A stretch of 64,000 nucleotides of DNA from DATLED01 sp035525495. Lineage in GTDB: Bacteria > Actinomycetota > Acidimicrobiia > Acidimicrobiales > CADCTF01. A model generated the notes under the pieces. It was not told the origin of the DNA, ran no database searches, and saw nothing but the letters and a program-made list of their open reading frames with translations. The stretch is from NCBI GenBank assembly GCA_035525495.1, contig DATLED010000022.1, forward strand, positions 1 through 64,000. Direction: 5' to 3'. Positions 50,096-58,299 of this stretch are shown piece after piece. Position numbers and translations under genes: made by a program. The first letter of the stretch is position 1; each line of letters opens with the position of its first letter.

Positions 50096-51472
50096 GTGAG
50101 CTGGGTCGAGCGCCGGGCCGGCCTGCCCGACGAGTCGCAGCGCCTGCTGGCGCGCCTTCCGGAGCTGTTGGCCGAGGCCGCCGAACGGGCGGAGTCGATC
50201 ATCGGGACCTCGCCGTTGGAGGGGCGATCGTTGGTGCGGGTGGCGCGGCTGGCGGGATTGGCCGCGCCCGACCTCGTGCCCGTGCTTCGGTCGCGGGACG
50301 CCGAGACGATCGTGCCGGTGCTCGCCAAGCTGGCGCTGCGGGGCGGGCCGACCTACGTGAAGCTCGGCCAGCTCGTGTCATCGACGCGGGGGCTGGCGCC
50401 GGACTGGGTCGCCGACGCGTTCGCCGGTTGTCGCGACGCCGTGCCGCCGGCGCCCAAGGGCGAGATCGCGTCGGTCCTCGAGCGGTCCGGCGTGCTCGAC
50501 CACCTGCGGTCGTGGAACGTCCGGCCGATGGCCTCGGCGTCGGTCGCCCAGGTGCACGAGGCCGTGCTCGACGACGGGACGGATGTCGTCCTCAAGATCC
50601 GGCGCCCGGGCATCGTCGGCGTCGTGTCGGCGGACGCGGCCTATCTGCTGCCGATCCTACGGATCGTGCAGTCGCGCAACGAGAAGGTGAAGCTCGCCAA
50701 CCTCTACGGGACGCTCGACCTGATGTTGCGGATGTTCGCCCAGGAGGCCGACCTGCGGCTCGAGGCGGCGTCGATCGTGCAGATGGCGCTGGCGTTCGAG
50801 CGGGCGTCGGTGGGCGTCACGATCCCGGCGCCGATCCCGGGTCTCATCACCAAGCGGGTGCTGGTGATGGAACGCATCGACGGCGTCTCGGCGGCGCTGG
50901 AGGGAGTGGTGTCGTCGTACGGGCACGCCCCCGCTGAGCTCGTGCGGCTGGCGGTGGCGGGCGTGCTTGAGACCACGATGGTCGACGGGATCTTCCACGG
51001 CGACCTGCACCTCGGCAACGTGCTGGTGACGGCGGACGGATTGGCGCTGATCGACTTCGGGATCGTCGGGCGGTTGACCGGTCAGCAGCGCCTGGCGTTG
51101 CTGGCGCTGCTGCAGGCGGCGCTGACCGAGGACCGCGACGGCATCATCCGTGCCCTGCGCGACTTCGGCGCGCTACCGCCCGACGTCGACGTCGACGAGT
51201 TCCTGTCACAGCTCCCTCCGCCGTTGACCCGGGAGCAGCGCCAGGAGGTGATGTCCGGTCCTGGCGGGCGGGAGGTGATGCAGCAGCGCTTCAGCGGGAT
51301 CGTCCGTGCGCTCGGTGCTTCGGGGTTCCGCATCCCGCCGGAGCTGACCTTGTTCGCCAAGAACCTCGTGTACCTCGGCGACGCCATCCAGCGCCACGCT
51401 CCCGAGCTCGACCTCGAAGCCGAGCTCGGCGACACGGTCGTCTCCATCCTTCAGCGCGTCGCCGGCTCGTAA
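50096..51472 (+). CDS. ABC1/UbiB-family atypical kinase (AarF domain)
   Basis: 458 residues. The family-specific KxGQ motif (YVKLGQLVSSTRGLAP, about residue 84) and an Ala-rich ASASVAQVH nucleotide loop replace the glycine loop. VVLKIRRPG carries the catalytic lysine, FHGDLHLGNVL the catalytic loop and LIDFGIVG the metal-binding DFG. Relatives support quinone or isoprenoid-lipid biosynthesis as ATPases rather than protein kinases. C-terminal hydrophobic segments are weak. GTG 50096 is one base after the LLM stop, so the genes are co-translated. Confidence 0.87.
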   Translation: MSWVERRAGLPDESQRLLARLPELLAEAAERAESIIGTSPLEGRSLVRVARLAGLAAPDLVPVLRSRDAETIVPVLAKLALRGGPTYVKLGQLVSSTRGLAPDWVADAFAGCRDAVPPAPKGEIASVLERSGVLDHLRSWNVRPMASASVAQVHEAVLDDGTDVVLKIRRPGIVGVVSADAAYLLPILRIVQSRNEKVKLANLYGTLDLMLRMFAQEADLRLEAASIVQMALAFERASVGVTIPAPIPGLITKRVLVMERIDGVSAALEGVVSSYGHAPAELVRLAVAGVLETTMVDGIFHGDLHLGNVLVTADGLALIDFGIVGRLTGQQRLALLALLQAALTEDRDGIIRALRDFGALPPDVDVDEFLSQLPPPLTREQRQEVMSGPGGREVMQQRFSGIVRALGASGFRIPPELTLFAKNLVYLGDAIQRHAPELDLEAELGDTVVSILQRVAGS

Positions 51473-51505
51473 CACGCCGCCGCGGAAAGGAAGTCGGATC
51501 GGCGC

Positions 51506-52120
51506 TCACAACTCGTCGCGGTGTTTGGCGAGGAGATCGTCGAGGCCTTCGCGAAGGAGGCTGGCCTCGGTGCGGCCGGTCTTGGTGGAGAGCTTGGCCA
51601 GGCGGTCGAGAGTCGCGCGGGAGTAGTAGTTGCTCTTCAGCGTCATCTTCTCCTCGACGAAGATTGCGACGCGGCTGCGGCCCTCCCGCTTTGCCCGGGC
51701 CAGTGCCTGGTCGGCGGCCCGCAGGAGCTCGACCGTCTCGCTCGCGTGCGGCGGGCGGGCGGCGACGCCGACGGACACGCCGAGCCGCGGCGTGAGGTCG
51801 GGAGCGAAGGGGTGCTCCGCGAAGTGGACGCGGATCTCGTCGAAGAGGATCAGCGCCGTCTCGGCCGACGTGTCGGGGAGGGCAACGGCGTACTCGTCGC
51901 CGCCGAGCCGACCGACGATGGCCTCCTTCGGCAGGCTGCCGTTCAGCGTGCGCTCCCACGATGCCAGTGCCTGATCGCCGGCCTCATGCCCGTGGGCGCT
52001 GTTGAGGCCGGCGAAATTGTCGAGGTCGGTCATGGCGAAGGCCATGGCGCCCTCCGGTCCGAGCTTCTTGTCGACGAGGGCCAGGAAGTCCGGGATCTCG
52101 AGCTTCTTCATCAGTGCCAC
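51506..52120 (-). CDS. GGDEF diguanylate cyclase domain fused to ribbon-helix-helix domain
   Basis: 204 residues. Residues 22-155 are a GGDEF domain: TDLDNFAGLNSAHGHEAGDQ (metal and guanine site), GRLGGDEYAVALP with GGDEY at 73-77, GVSVGVA, and ADQALARAKREGRSRV. Residues 159-200 (MTLKSNYYSRATLDRLAKLS, TKTGRTEASLLREGLDDLL) have the strand-helix-helix pattern of Arc/CopG-type DNA-binding proteins. No RxxD inhibitory site precedes GGDEY. Start GTG 52120 has GGAGG five bases upstream. Synthesis of c-di-GMP and DNA binding in one small soluble protein is predicted. A long dyad lies just upstream as a likely operator. Confidence 0.8.
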   Translation of the reverse strand: MALMKKLEIPDFLALVDKKLGPEGAMAFAMTDLDNFAGLNSAHGHEAGDQALASWERTLNGSLPKEAIVGRLGGDEYAVALPDTSAETALILFDEIRVHFAEHPFAPDLTPRLGVSVGVAARPPHASETVELLRAADQALARAKREGRSRVAIFVEEKMTLKSNYYSRATLDRLAKLSTKTGRTEASLLREGLDDLLAKHRDEL

Positions 52121-52128
52121 GGTGGCCT

Positions 52129-52170
52129 CCGTATATCGCAACAACATATATATGTTGGAGCACCATACGG
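52129..52170. promoter_or_regulatory. Extended palindromic operator upstream of GGDEF-RHH gene
   Basis: The perfect 16-bp palindrome CAACATATATATGTTG (52142-52157) is flanked, at equal distance on both sides, by CCGTAT (52129-52134) and ATACGG (52165-52170). The whole 42-bp segment is symmetric about one centre and is AT-rich in an otherwise GC-rich region. Position before the GGDEF-RHH gene, and the palindromic habit of RHH operators, make autoregulation likely. It may also contain the promoter. Confidence 0.65.
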
Positions 52171-52185
52171 ACGTAGCCGCCGATG

Positions 52186-54723
52186 TCAAGGGGCGGCGAT
52201 GGCGGCGAGCACGTCGAGCTTCGACGCCCGTCGGGCGGGAAGGACGGCGGCGAGCACACCGCACAGGGCCGCCAGCACTGCGATCACGACGAGCTGGCCG
52301 CCAGGCACGACGACCGCGCCCAGTCCCTCGTCGGCCACGGCGAGCATGAGCGCCGAACCGAAGGTCACGCCGACCACGACGCCGAGGGCCGTGCCGAACT
52401 GGGCGATCAGCACCGATTCCCACCGCACCGACGACCGAAGTTGGGCCCGGGTCATGCCCACCGCCCGCAGCAGCCCGAGCTCCCGGGTCCGCTCGAAGAT
52501 CGACAGCGCCAGCGTGTTGGCGATCCCGAGCACGGCGATGAGCACCGCCAACCCGAGGAGGGCGTAGATCAGCCCGAGGAGCTGGTTGATCCGGGCGGAT
52601 TGCGCCTCCTTGAACTCGCCGAGGTCCTGCACCTTCGCCGTCGGGTACGGCGCCGCGACCCGCTCGACCGCCGCCTTGGCGTCCGACAGCGCCACGCCAT
52701 CGCGCGCGAGCACGTACACCGTGGAGTCGAACTGGTCGGCGACGTTCGCCTCCCATGCCGAAGTGCCGAACATCGCCTGACCGAAGTGGCCCTTCGAGTA
52801 GATCGCGGCCACCGTGAACTTTTGATCCCCGGTCTCGGCGAACCGGACGGGCACGACGTCGCCGAGGGCGACCTTCCCGTCACGGAACGAGTCCTGCACG
52901 GCGATGTGGGTCGCGTCCAGTGCGCCGAGGTCGCCCGCCACGACGCCGAAGTCGAACACCCTCGGGATGGCGATGGGGTCGATGGCCTTGCCCTGATCGG
53001 CCTTGCCGTCGATCTCGACCGCCGCCGTTCGCACGGCACCCACCGAGCCGACCTCGGGCAGTGCAGCCACCGACGCGGCCAGGGACGGCGAGAACCCCCC
53101 GAGTTCCGACAAGCCCGAGTCGGGGATGACGAGATCGGCGCCGAAGTCCTGGTCGACCATCTTGTCGAGTTGGGACTTCGCCGACGTCGCCATCACCGCG
53201 ATGAACGTCACGAGCCCGACACCGATCATCAGCGCCGACGCCGTCGCCGACGTCCGCTTCGGGTTCCTCGAGGCGTTGTTCCGGGCCAACGTCCCAGGCA
53301 TGGCCCGCATCGACGGCAGCGGTGCCCCGAGGGCCCGCGTCGCCGGTTTGGCGAGGATTCGCCCGAGCACGGCCACCCCGAGGAACGTGAGGGGTACGCC
53401 CATCCCGACCACCTTGACGCCGCCTGACCCGACGAGGCCGAGCGCGATCAGCCCGCCGCCGAGGGCCGTCAGCACCACACCCGACACCAGCCGCGTCCGC
53501 GAGCTCTGGGACGCCTCGACGGCGACCATCCGCATCGCCTCGACCGGTGGCACCCTCGACGCCCGCCGGGCCGGGAACACCGCGGACGTGACGCTCACGC
53601 CGACGCCGACGATGAAGCACGTCACGACCGTGCGCATCGACAGCACGACGCCACCCGCCGGGAGGTCGAACCCGAACCCGGCCAGGAGGGCTTTCAGCAA
53701 CTGCGCCATCCCGATGCCCCCGACGACGCCGAGCACCGACGCCACCACTCCGACGACGGACGCCTCCAACAGGATCGATCCGAGCACCTGTCGCCGGCTG
53801 GCTCCGATCGCCCGCAGGAGGGCCGTCTCCCGGGTCCGCTGGGCGACGATGATCGAGAAGGTGTTGGAGATGATGAACGAGCCGACGATGAGCGCGATGG
53901 CGGCGAAGGTCACGATGAAGGTGGTGAAGAACCCGAGGCCCTGCTTGATGTCGTTCTGGTTCTCGTTCGTCAGCTGCCGACCTGTGAGGACCTCGCCGCG
54001 ATCACCCAGGGCGTCGGCGATGCGGTCCCGCACTGCGGTCTGCGAGACGCCATTTTCGGCGACGACGGAGACCCCGTTGAACGTTCCCGGTGCGGTGATC
54101 ACCCGCTCCGCCGTCGCGAGGGTGAAGCCGACGAACGACGCGCCCCCTGGGCTGTCCAGCTCGCCGAACTTGGTGATGCCGACGACCTTGACGGGCTCCG
54201 CGCCGGTCTTGACGAGCACCGTCGTCGTGGCGCCGACGGCCAGCTTCCCTCGCTCCGCGCTCAGCTTGTCGATGACGACCTCGTCGTCGGCGCGCGGGGC
54301 CCGTCCCTCGACGATGTCGAACGGGTTGAGTTGTGCGTCGTCGCTCCAGTTGCCGCCGAAGGTCGGCGCGCCCTGGTTCGGGTTGCCGACGGCGTTGCCA
54401 TCGGTCCCGACGATCTGCGCATAGCCCTGGACGTTCGGCTCGGCGACGGCCACGCCGTCCACCCCGGCGACGGTCGCCAGCACCGACTCGTCGAGGCGCG
54501 TGCGGGAGTCGTCGCCCATCTCGCTCTCGATGGGCGCCTCGCCCCGCACGTAGGCATCGGTGCCGGCGTAGATGTCGGCGAACATCGTGTCGAACGTCTT
54601 CCCGATGGTGTCGGTGAGGACGAGGCTGCCGGCCATGAACGCGACGCCGAGGAGCACAGCGAAGCTCGTCGTCAGCACGCGCCGCTTGCGGGCGCGCAGC
54701 CCGGCGAGGGTCGTCTCGAGCAC
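52186..54723 (-). CDS. FtsX/MacB-like ABC transporter permease
   Basis: About 845 residues with two FtsX-type permease blocks of four helices in total eight or more segments: an N-terminal helix (SFAVLLGVAFMAGSLVL), a large extracytoplasmic domain with GGNWSDDAQLNPFDIVEGR, helices around residues 270-400 (RTRETALLRAIGASRRQVLGS), and a repeat at the C-terminus (RTRELGLLRAVGMTRAQLRSS). The two RETALLRAIGA-like elements are the conserved coupling regions of this class. It partners the adjacent ATPase. Such systems export lipids, peptides or antibiotics, or drive cell-envelope processes. GTG 54723 lies 5 nt after the ATPase stop. Confidence 0.86.
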   Translation of the reverse strand: MLETTLAGLRARKRRVLTTSFAVLLGVAFMAGSLVLTDTIGKTFDTMFADIYAGTDAYVRGEAPIESEMGDDSRTRLDESVLATVAGVDGVAVAEPNVQGYAQIVGTDGNAVGNPNQGAPTFGGNWSDDAQLNPFDIVEGRAPRADDEVVIDKLSAERGKLAVGATTTVLVKTGAEPVKVVGITKFGELDSPGGASFVGFTLATAERVITAPGTFNGVSVVAENGVSQTAVRDRIADALGDRGEVLTGRQLTNENQNDIKQGLGFFTTFIVTFAAIALIVGSFIISNTFSIIVAQRTRETALLRAIGASRRQVLGSILLEASVVGVVASVLGVVGGIGMAQLLKALLAGFGFDLPAGGVVLSMRTVVTCFIVGVGVSVTSAVFPARRASRVPPVEAMRMVAVEASQSSRTRLVSGVVLTALGGGLIALGLVGSGGVKVVGMGVPLTFLGVAVLGRILAKPATRALGAPLPSMRAMPGTLARNNASRNPKRTSATASALMIGVGLVTFIAVMATSAKSQLDKMVDQDFGADLVIPDSGLSELGGFSPSLAASVAALPEVGSVGAVRTAAVEIDGKADQGKAIDPIAIPRVFDFGVVAGDLGALDATHIAVQDSFRDGKVALGDVVPVRFAETGDQKFTVAAIYSKGHFGQAMFGTSAWEANVADQFDSTVYVLARDGVALSDAKAAVERVAAPYPTAKVQDLGEFKEAQSARINQLLGLIYALLGLAVLIAVLGIANTLALSIFERTRELGLLRAVGMTRAQLRSSVRWESVLIAQFGTALGVVVGVTFGSALMLAVADEGLGAVVVPGGQLVVIAVLAALCGVLAAVLPARRASKLDVLAAIAAP

Positions 54724-54728
54724 GGGTC

Positions 54729-55496
54729 CTACTCCCCGACCTGCTTGAGGCGATCGAGGACCTTGTCTGCCGTGGGATCGTCCATGGTGTCGACGATGCG
54801 TCCGTCGTTGAGGAACACGACCCGGTTGGCATGGGAGGCGGCGACGGGATCGTGAGTGACCATCACGATCGTCTGGCCGAGCTCCTGGACGGCTCGCCGC
54901 ATGAACGCCAGGATCTCTGCGCCGGCGCGCGAGTCGAGGTTGCCGGTCGGCTCGTCGGCGAACACGATCGACGGCTGCGACGCCAGTGCCCGCGCGACGG
55001 CCACCCGCTGCTGCTGTCCACCAGAGAGCTCGCTCGGCCGGTGGTGCAATCGGTCGGCGAGCCCGACGGTCTCGACGATCTGGTCGAACCACCGCCGGTC
55101 GATCGGCCGCTTCCCCAAGGTCGAGGGAAGCACGATGTTCTCCTCGGCCGTCAACGTCGGCACGAGGTTGTAGGCCTGGAAGATGAACCCCACCTCCTCT
55201 CGCCGCAGCACCGTCAGCGCCTTGTCCTGGAGCTTGCTCAGGTCGGTGTCGCCGATGAAGACGGCGCCGGAGGTGGGGTTGTCGAGACCGGCGACGCAGT
55301 GCATCAGCGTCGACTTCCCCGAGCCCGACGGACCCATGATGGCGGTGAAGCGGCCGGCGTCGAAGTCGATGCTGACGTCGTCGAGGGCGGTCACCGCGGT
55401 GTCGCCCTTGCCGTAGACCTTCGAGGCATGCACCGCCCGTGCAGCGGCGGCCGACGTTTGCCTCAAAGGGTCGAGTTGGTGCGTCGCGATGCTCAT
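54729..55496 (-). CDS. ABC transporter ATP-binding protein (MacB/LolD type)
   Basis: 255 residues. Walker A MGPSGSGKSTLMHCV, Q-loop GFIFQAYNLVP, signature ELSGGQQQRVAVARAL, Walker B IVFADEPTGNLDSR and switch MVTHDPVAASH are all canonical. The PTGNLDS sequence after Walker B is typical of the LolD/MacB/FtsE group that works with FtsX-fold permeases, which is what follows. ATG 55496 lies 7 nt after TACGTT, indicating a leaderless message. Likely first gene of an ATPase-permease-GGDEF stretch. Confidence 0.9.
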   Translation of the reverse strand: MSIATHQLDPLRQTSAAAARAVHASKVYGKGDTAVTALDDVSIDFDAGRFTAIMGPSGSGKSTLMHCVAGLDNPTSGAVFIGDTDLSKLQDKALTVLRREEVGFIFQAYNLVPTLTAEENIVLPSTLGKRPIDRRWFDQIVETVGLADRLHHRPSELSGGQQQRVAVARALASQPSIVFADEPTGNLDSRAGAEILAFMRRAVQELGQTIVMVTHDPVAASHANRVVFLNDGRIVDTMDDPTADKVLDRLKQVGE

Positions 55497-55600
55497 GGCG
55501 ATGAACGTACGTGGACGGTGCGTCGACGTCGTCCGCCTGGGCGATGAACGACCGTCCTCCTGGAGGACGACGCCCCCTCATCCCCCTTGCCCGGCGCGGG

Positions 55601-58144
55601 CTACGAAGGTTCGAGCTCGACCTGGACGGCGAGCTCGTCGCCCTCGGTGAACGTGAGCTCCGAGACGTTGCCCGCGTCCCGCAGGTCCGACTCCGCCAGT
55701 CGCGCGGTGATGATGCGCTCGCCCTTGTCGACGACGGTGGCGCGGGTGATGACGGTCTTCATCGACCGCTTCGCCTCGGTCTTCGCCTTGCGGAGCTCGC
55801 CGAGGATCGCGGAGGCCACCTCGAGGAGGTCCGGGTCACCGCCGGCCGGGAGCTCGCCGGCGGTCGGCCACGTCGAGCGATGGATCGACCCGCGCTGCCA
55901 CCACGACCACACCTCTTCCGTCGCGTACGGCAGGTAGGGGGCGAACAACCGGAGGATCGCGGAGAGCGCCGTCTGGAGCGTCGCGAGCGCCGAGGCGTCA
56001 CCCGCGTACGCGCGGCTCTTCACGAGCTCGAGGTAGTCGTCGCAGAAGGCCCAGAAGAACGCCTCGATGCGCTCGAGGGCCCGCGTGTACTCGTATTCCT
56101 CGAAGGCGGACGTCGCCTCGGCGACCACGTCGGACAGGCGCGCCAGCAGCGCGAGGTCGAGCGGTGCCGTCGACTCCGCGCCTTCCGGAGCCTCACCGAG
56201 ACCGAGCACGAAGCGGGATGCGTTCAGGACCTTGATGGCGAGGCGGCGCCCGATCTTGAACTGGTTCTTGTCGAGGGGGATGTCGGTGCCTGGGCGTCCG
56301 CCGGCCGCCCAGTAGCGGACGGCGTCGGCCCCGTGGGCCGCGATGAGCGCGTCGGGGTCCTCGGGCGAGTTGCCCTGCGACTTCGACAGCTTCTTGCGAT
56401 CGGGGTCGTACACGAATCCGGAGATGGCGACGTTCGACCACGGCCGGACGTCGTGCTCGAAGTGGCTGCGGAGCACCGTGTAGAACAGCCAGGTGCGGAT
56501 GATGTCGTGGGCTTGCGGCCGGAGGTCGTAGGGGAAGACCTTGGCGAACAGCTCCGGGTCGTCGCCCCAACCGCCGACGATCTGTGGGCTGAGCGACGAC
56601 GTGGCCCACGTGTCCATGACGTTCGGGTCGCCGGTGAACCCGCCCGGCTGGTCGCGCTGGTCGTCGGTGTAGCCGGTGGGAACGTGGATCGACGGATCGA
56701 CGGGGAGCTGTTCGGCGGTCGGCTGGAGTGGAGCGTCCCAATCGACCGCGCCGTCCGTACCGACCGGGTACCACAGCGGGATCGGGACGCCGAAGGGGAG
56801 CTGGCGGGTGATGTTCCAATCCCCGGTGAGGCCGTTGATCCAGTTCTCGTAGCGGACCCGCATGTACTCCGGGTGCCACGTGATCTCGCGACCACGCTCG
56901 ATCAGCGCGGCGCGGAGGTCGGGCTCGCGTCCGCCGCTGCGGATGAACCACTGGCGGTTCGTGATGATCTCGAGCGGGCGCGAGCCGTTCTCCCAGAACT
57001 TCACCGGGTGCTCGATCGGCTTCGGATCGCCCACGAGCTCGCCGCTCTCTCGGAGCAGCTCGACGATGCGCTTCTGCGCCTGCTTCGTCGAACGTCCGAC
57101 GAGCTCGTCGTAGAAGGCCTGCGCCGCGGTCGGGTCTTCGGTCTCCCAGCCGTCGGCGCCCCACTCGACTTCGAGGAGCGTGCCGTCGGAGGCGACGACG
57201 TTGCGAACGGGGAGGTCGAGCTCTCGCCACCACGTCACGTCGGTGATGTCGCCGAACGTGCAGATCATGGCGATGCCCGATCCCTTCTCGGGATCGGCGA
57301 GATGGTGCGGGCGGATCGGGACGCGCGCACCGAAGAGGGGTGTCGTGACCTCGGTGCCGAACAGCGGCTTGTAGCGCTCGTCGCTCGGGTGGGCGACGAG
57401 GGCGACGCACGCCGGCACGAGCTCGGGACGCGTCGTCTCGATGTGGATGTCCCCCTGGCCGTCCGGACGATGGAAGGCGAGGCGGTGGTAGGCGCCCGGC
57501 ATCGGACGGTCCTCGAGCTCGGCTTGCGCGACGGCCGTCTGGAACTCGACGTCCCACACCGTCGGCGCCTCGGCCGTGTAGGCGAGGTTGCGGTCGAGCA
57601 GCTTCAGGAAGGCGGCCTGACTGACCTTCTGCGCTCGCCCGCCGATCGTGGCATAGCTCTGCGACCAGTCGACGCTGAGCCCGACGCTCGTCCAGAGGTC
57701 GTAGTACTTCTTCTCGAGCTCGCTCGTGAGCTGCTCGCACAGCGCGATGAAGTTCGGGCGGCTGATCGGGAGCTTCTGCTTGGCCTTCGGGCCGGGTGGC
57801 TCGATGCCGCCGTCGTAGGGGAGCGTCGGATCGACGGTGACGCCGTAGTTCACGCTGACTCGGCGGACGACGTTGAGGCTGTTGTCGTCCCATCCCATCG
57901 GATAGAAGACCTCTTTGCCGCGCATCCGCCAGAAGCGGGCCGTGAGGTCGGTGTGGGTGTAGCTGCAGACGTGGCCGGCGTGGAGCGCGCCGCTGACCGT
58001 CGGTGGCGGCGTGTCGATGGAGTACACGTCGGCGCGTTCCTTGGAGCGGTCGAAACGGTAGGTGCCCGCTTCGCGCCAGCGCTCCTTCCACTTGTCCTCG
58101 AGCCCTTCGAGGCTGGGTTTCTCCGGGACTCGGTTCTCGGCCAT
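55601..58144 (-). CDS. valS: Valyl-tRNA synthetase
   Basis: 847 residues, class I. The HIGH-like motif LHAGH is at residues 54-58, within PPPTVSGALHAGH, the CP1 editing domain is recognisable (HIETTRPELVPACVALVAHP), and KLSKSQGNSPEDPD is the KMSKS loop. The C-terminal anticodon-binding domain contains ALERIEAFFWAFCDDYLELVK, characteristic of ValS. It charges tRNA-Val and edits mischarged threonine. ATG 58144 is selected because the protein begins about 50 residues before the HIGH motif. TAGCCT lies 11 nt upstream. Compared with E. coli ValS (about 950 aa) the C-terminal coiled-coil arm seems absent, as in shorter actinobacterial forms. Confidence 0.95.
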   Translation of the reverse strand: MAENRVPEKPSLEGLEDKWKERWREAGTYRFDRSKERADVYSIDTPPPTVSGALHAGHVCSYTHTDLTARFWRMRGKEVFYPMGWDDNSLNVVRRVSVNYGVTVDPTLPYDGGIEPPGPKAKQKLPISRPNFIALCEQLTSELEKKYYDLWTSVGLSVDWSQSYATIGGRAQKVSQAAFLKLLDRNLAYTAEAPTVWDVEFQTAVAQAELEDRPMPGAYHRLAFHRPDGQGDIHIETTRPELVPACVALVAHPSDERYKPLFGTEVTTPLFGARVPIRPHHLADPEKGSGIAMICTFGDITDVTWWRELDLPVRNVVASDGTLLEVEWGADGWETEDPTAAQAFYDELVGRSTKQAQKRIVELLRESGELVGDPKPIEHPVKFWENGSRPLEIITNRQWFIRSGGREPDLRAALIERGREITWHPEYMRVRYENWINGLTGDWNITRQLPFGVPIPLWYPVGTDGAVDWDAPLQPTAEQLPVDPSIHVPTGYTDDQRDQPGGFTGDPNVMDTWATSSLSPQIVGGWGDDPELFAKVFPYDLRPQAHDIIRTWLFYTVLRSHFEHDVRPWSNVAISGFVYDPDRKKLSKSQGNSPEDPDALIAAHGADAVRYWAAGGRPGTDIPLDKNQFKIGRRLAIKVLNASRFVLGLGEAPEGAESTAPLDLALLARLSDVVAEATSAFEEYEYTRALERIEAFFWAFCDDYLELVKSRAYAGDASALATLQTALSAILRLFAPYLPYATEEVWSWWQRGSIHRSTWPTAGELPAGGDPDLLEVASAILGELRKAKTEAKRSMKTVITRATVVDKGERIITARLAESDLRDAGNVSELTFTEGDELAVQVELEPS

Positions 58145-58299
58145 AGGTGGCGGCAAGGCTACAAGCGGCCAAGCCCGGGCCCTCTCTCCTTTGGTGGTTC
58201 CATCTGGCGGCCACAAGGGACCGAGGAGCGGTCTGCAACGACCGAAACGGACCATCAAAGCGGGACGTCGCCCGTCGAAGGACCGGTAGGTTGGGCGAC

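Noticed and set aside
58145..58299. TGGAACC-like segment upstream of valS considered as a T-box leader
   Set aside because: The sequence lacks the full AGGGTGGNACCGCG-like T-box and specifier loop, the TGGA would not match tRNA-Val, and a -10 only 11 nt before the ATG implies almost no leader.
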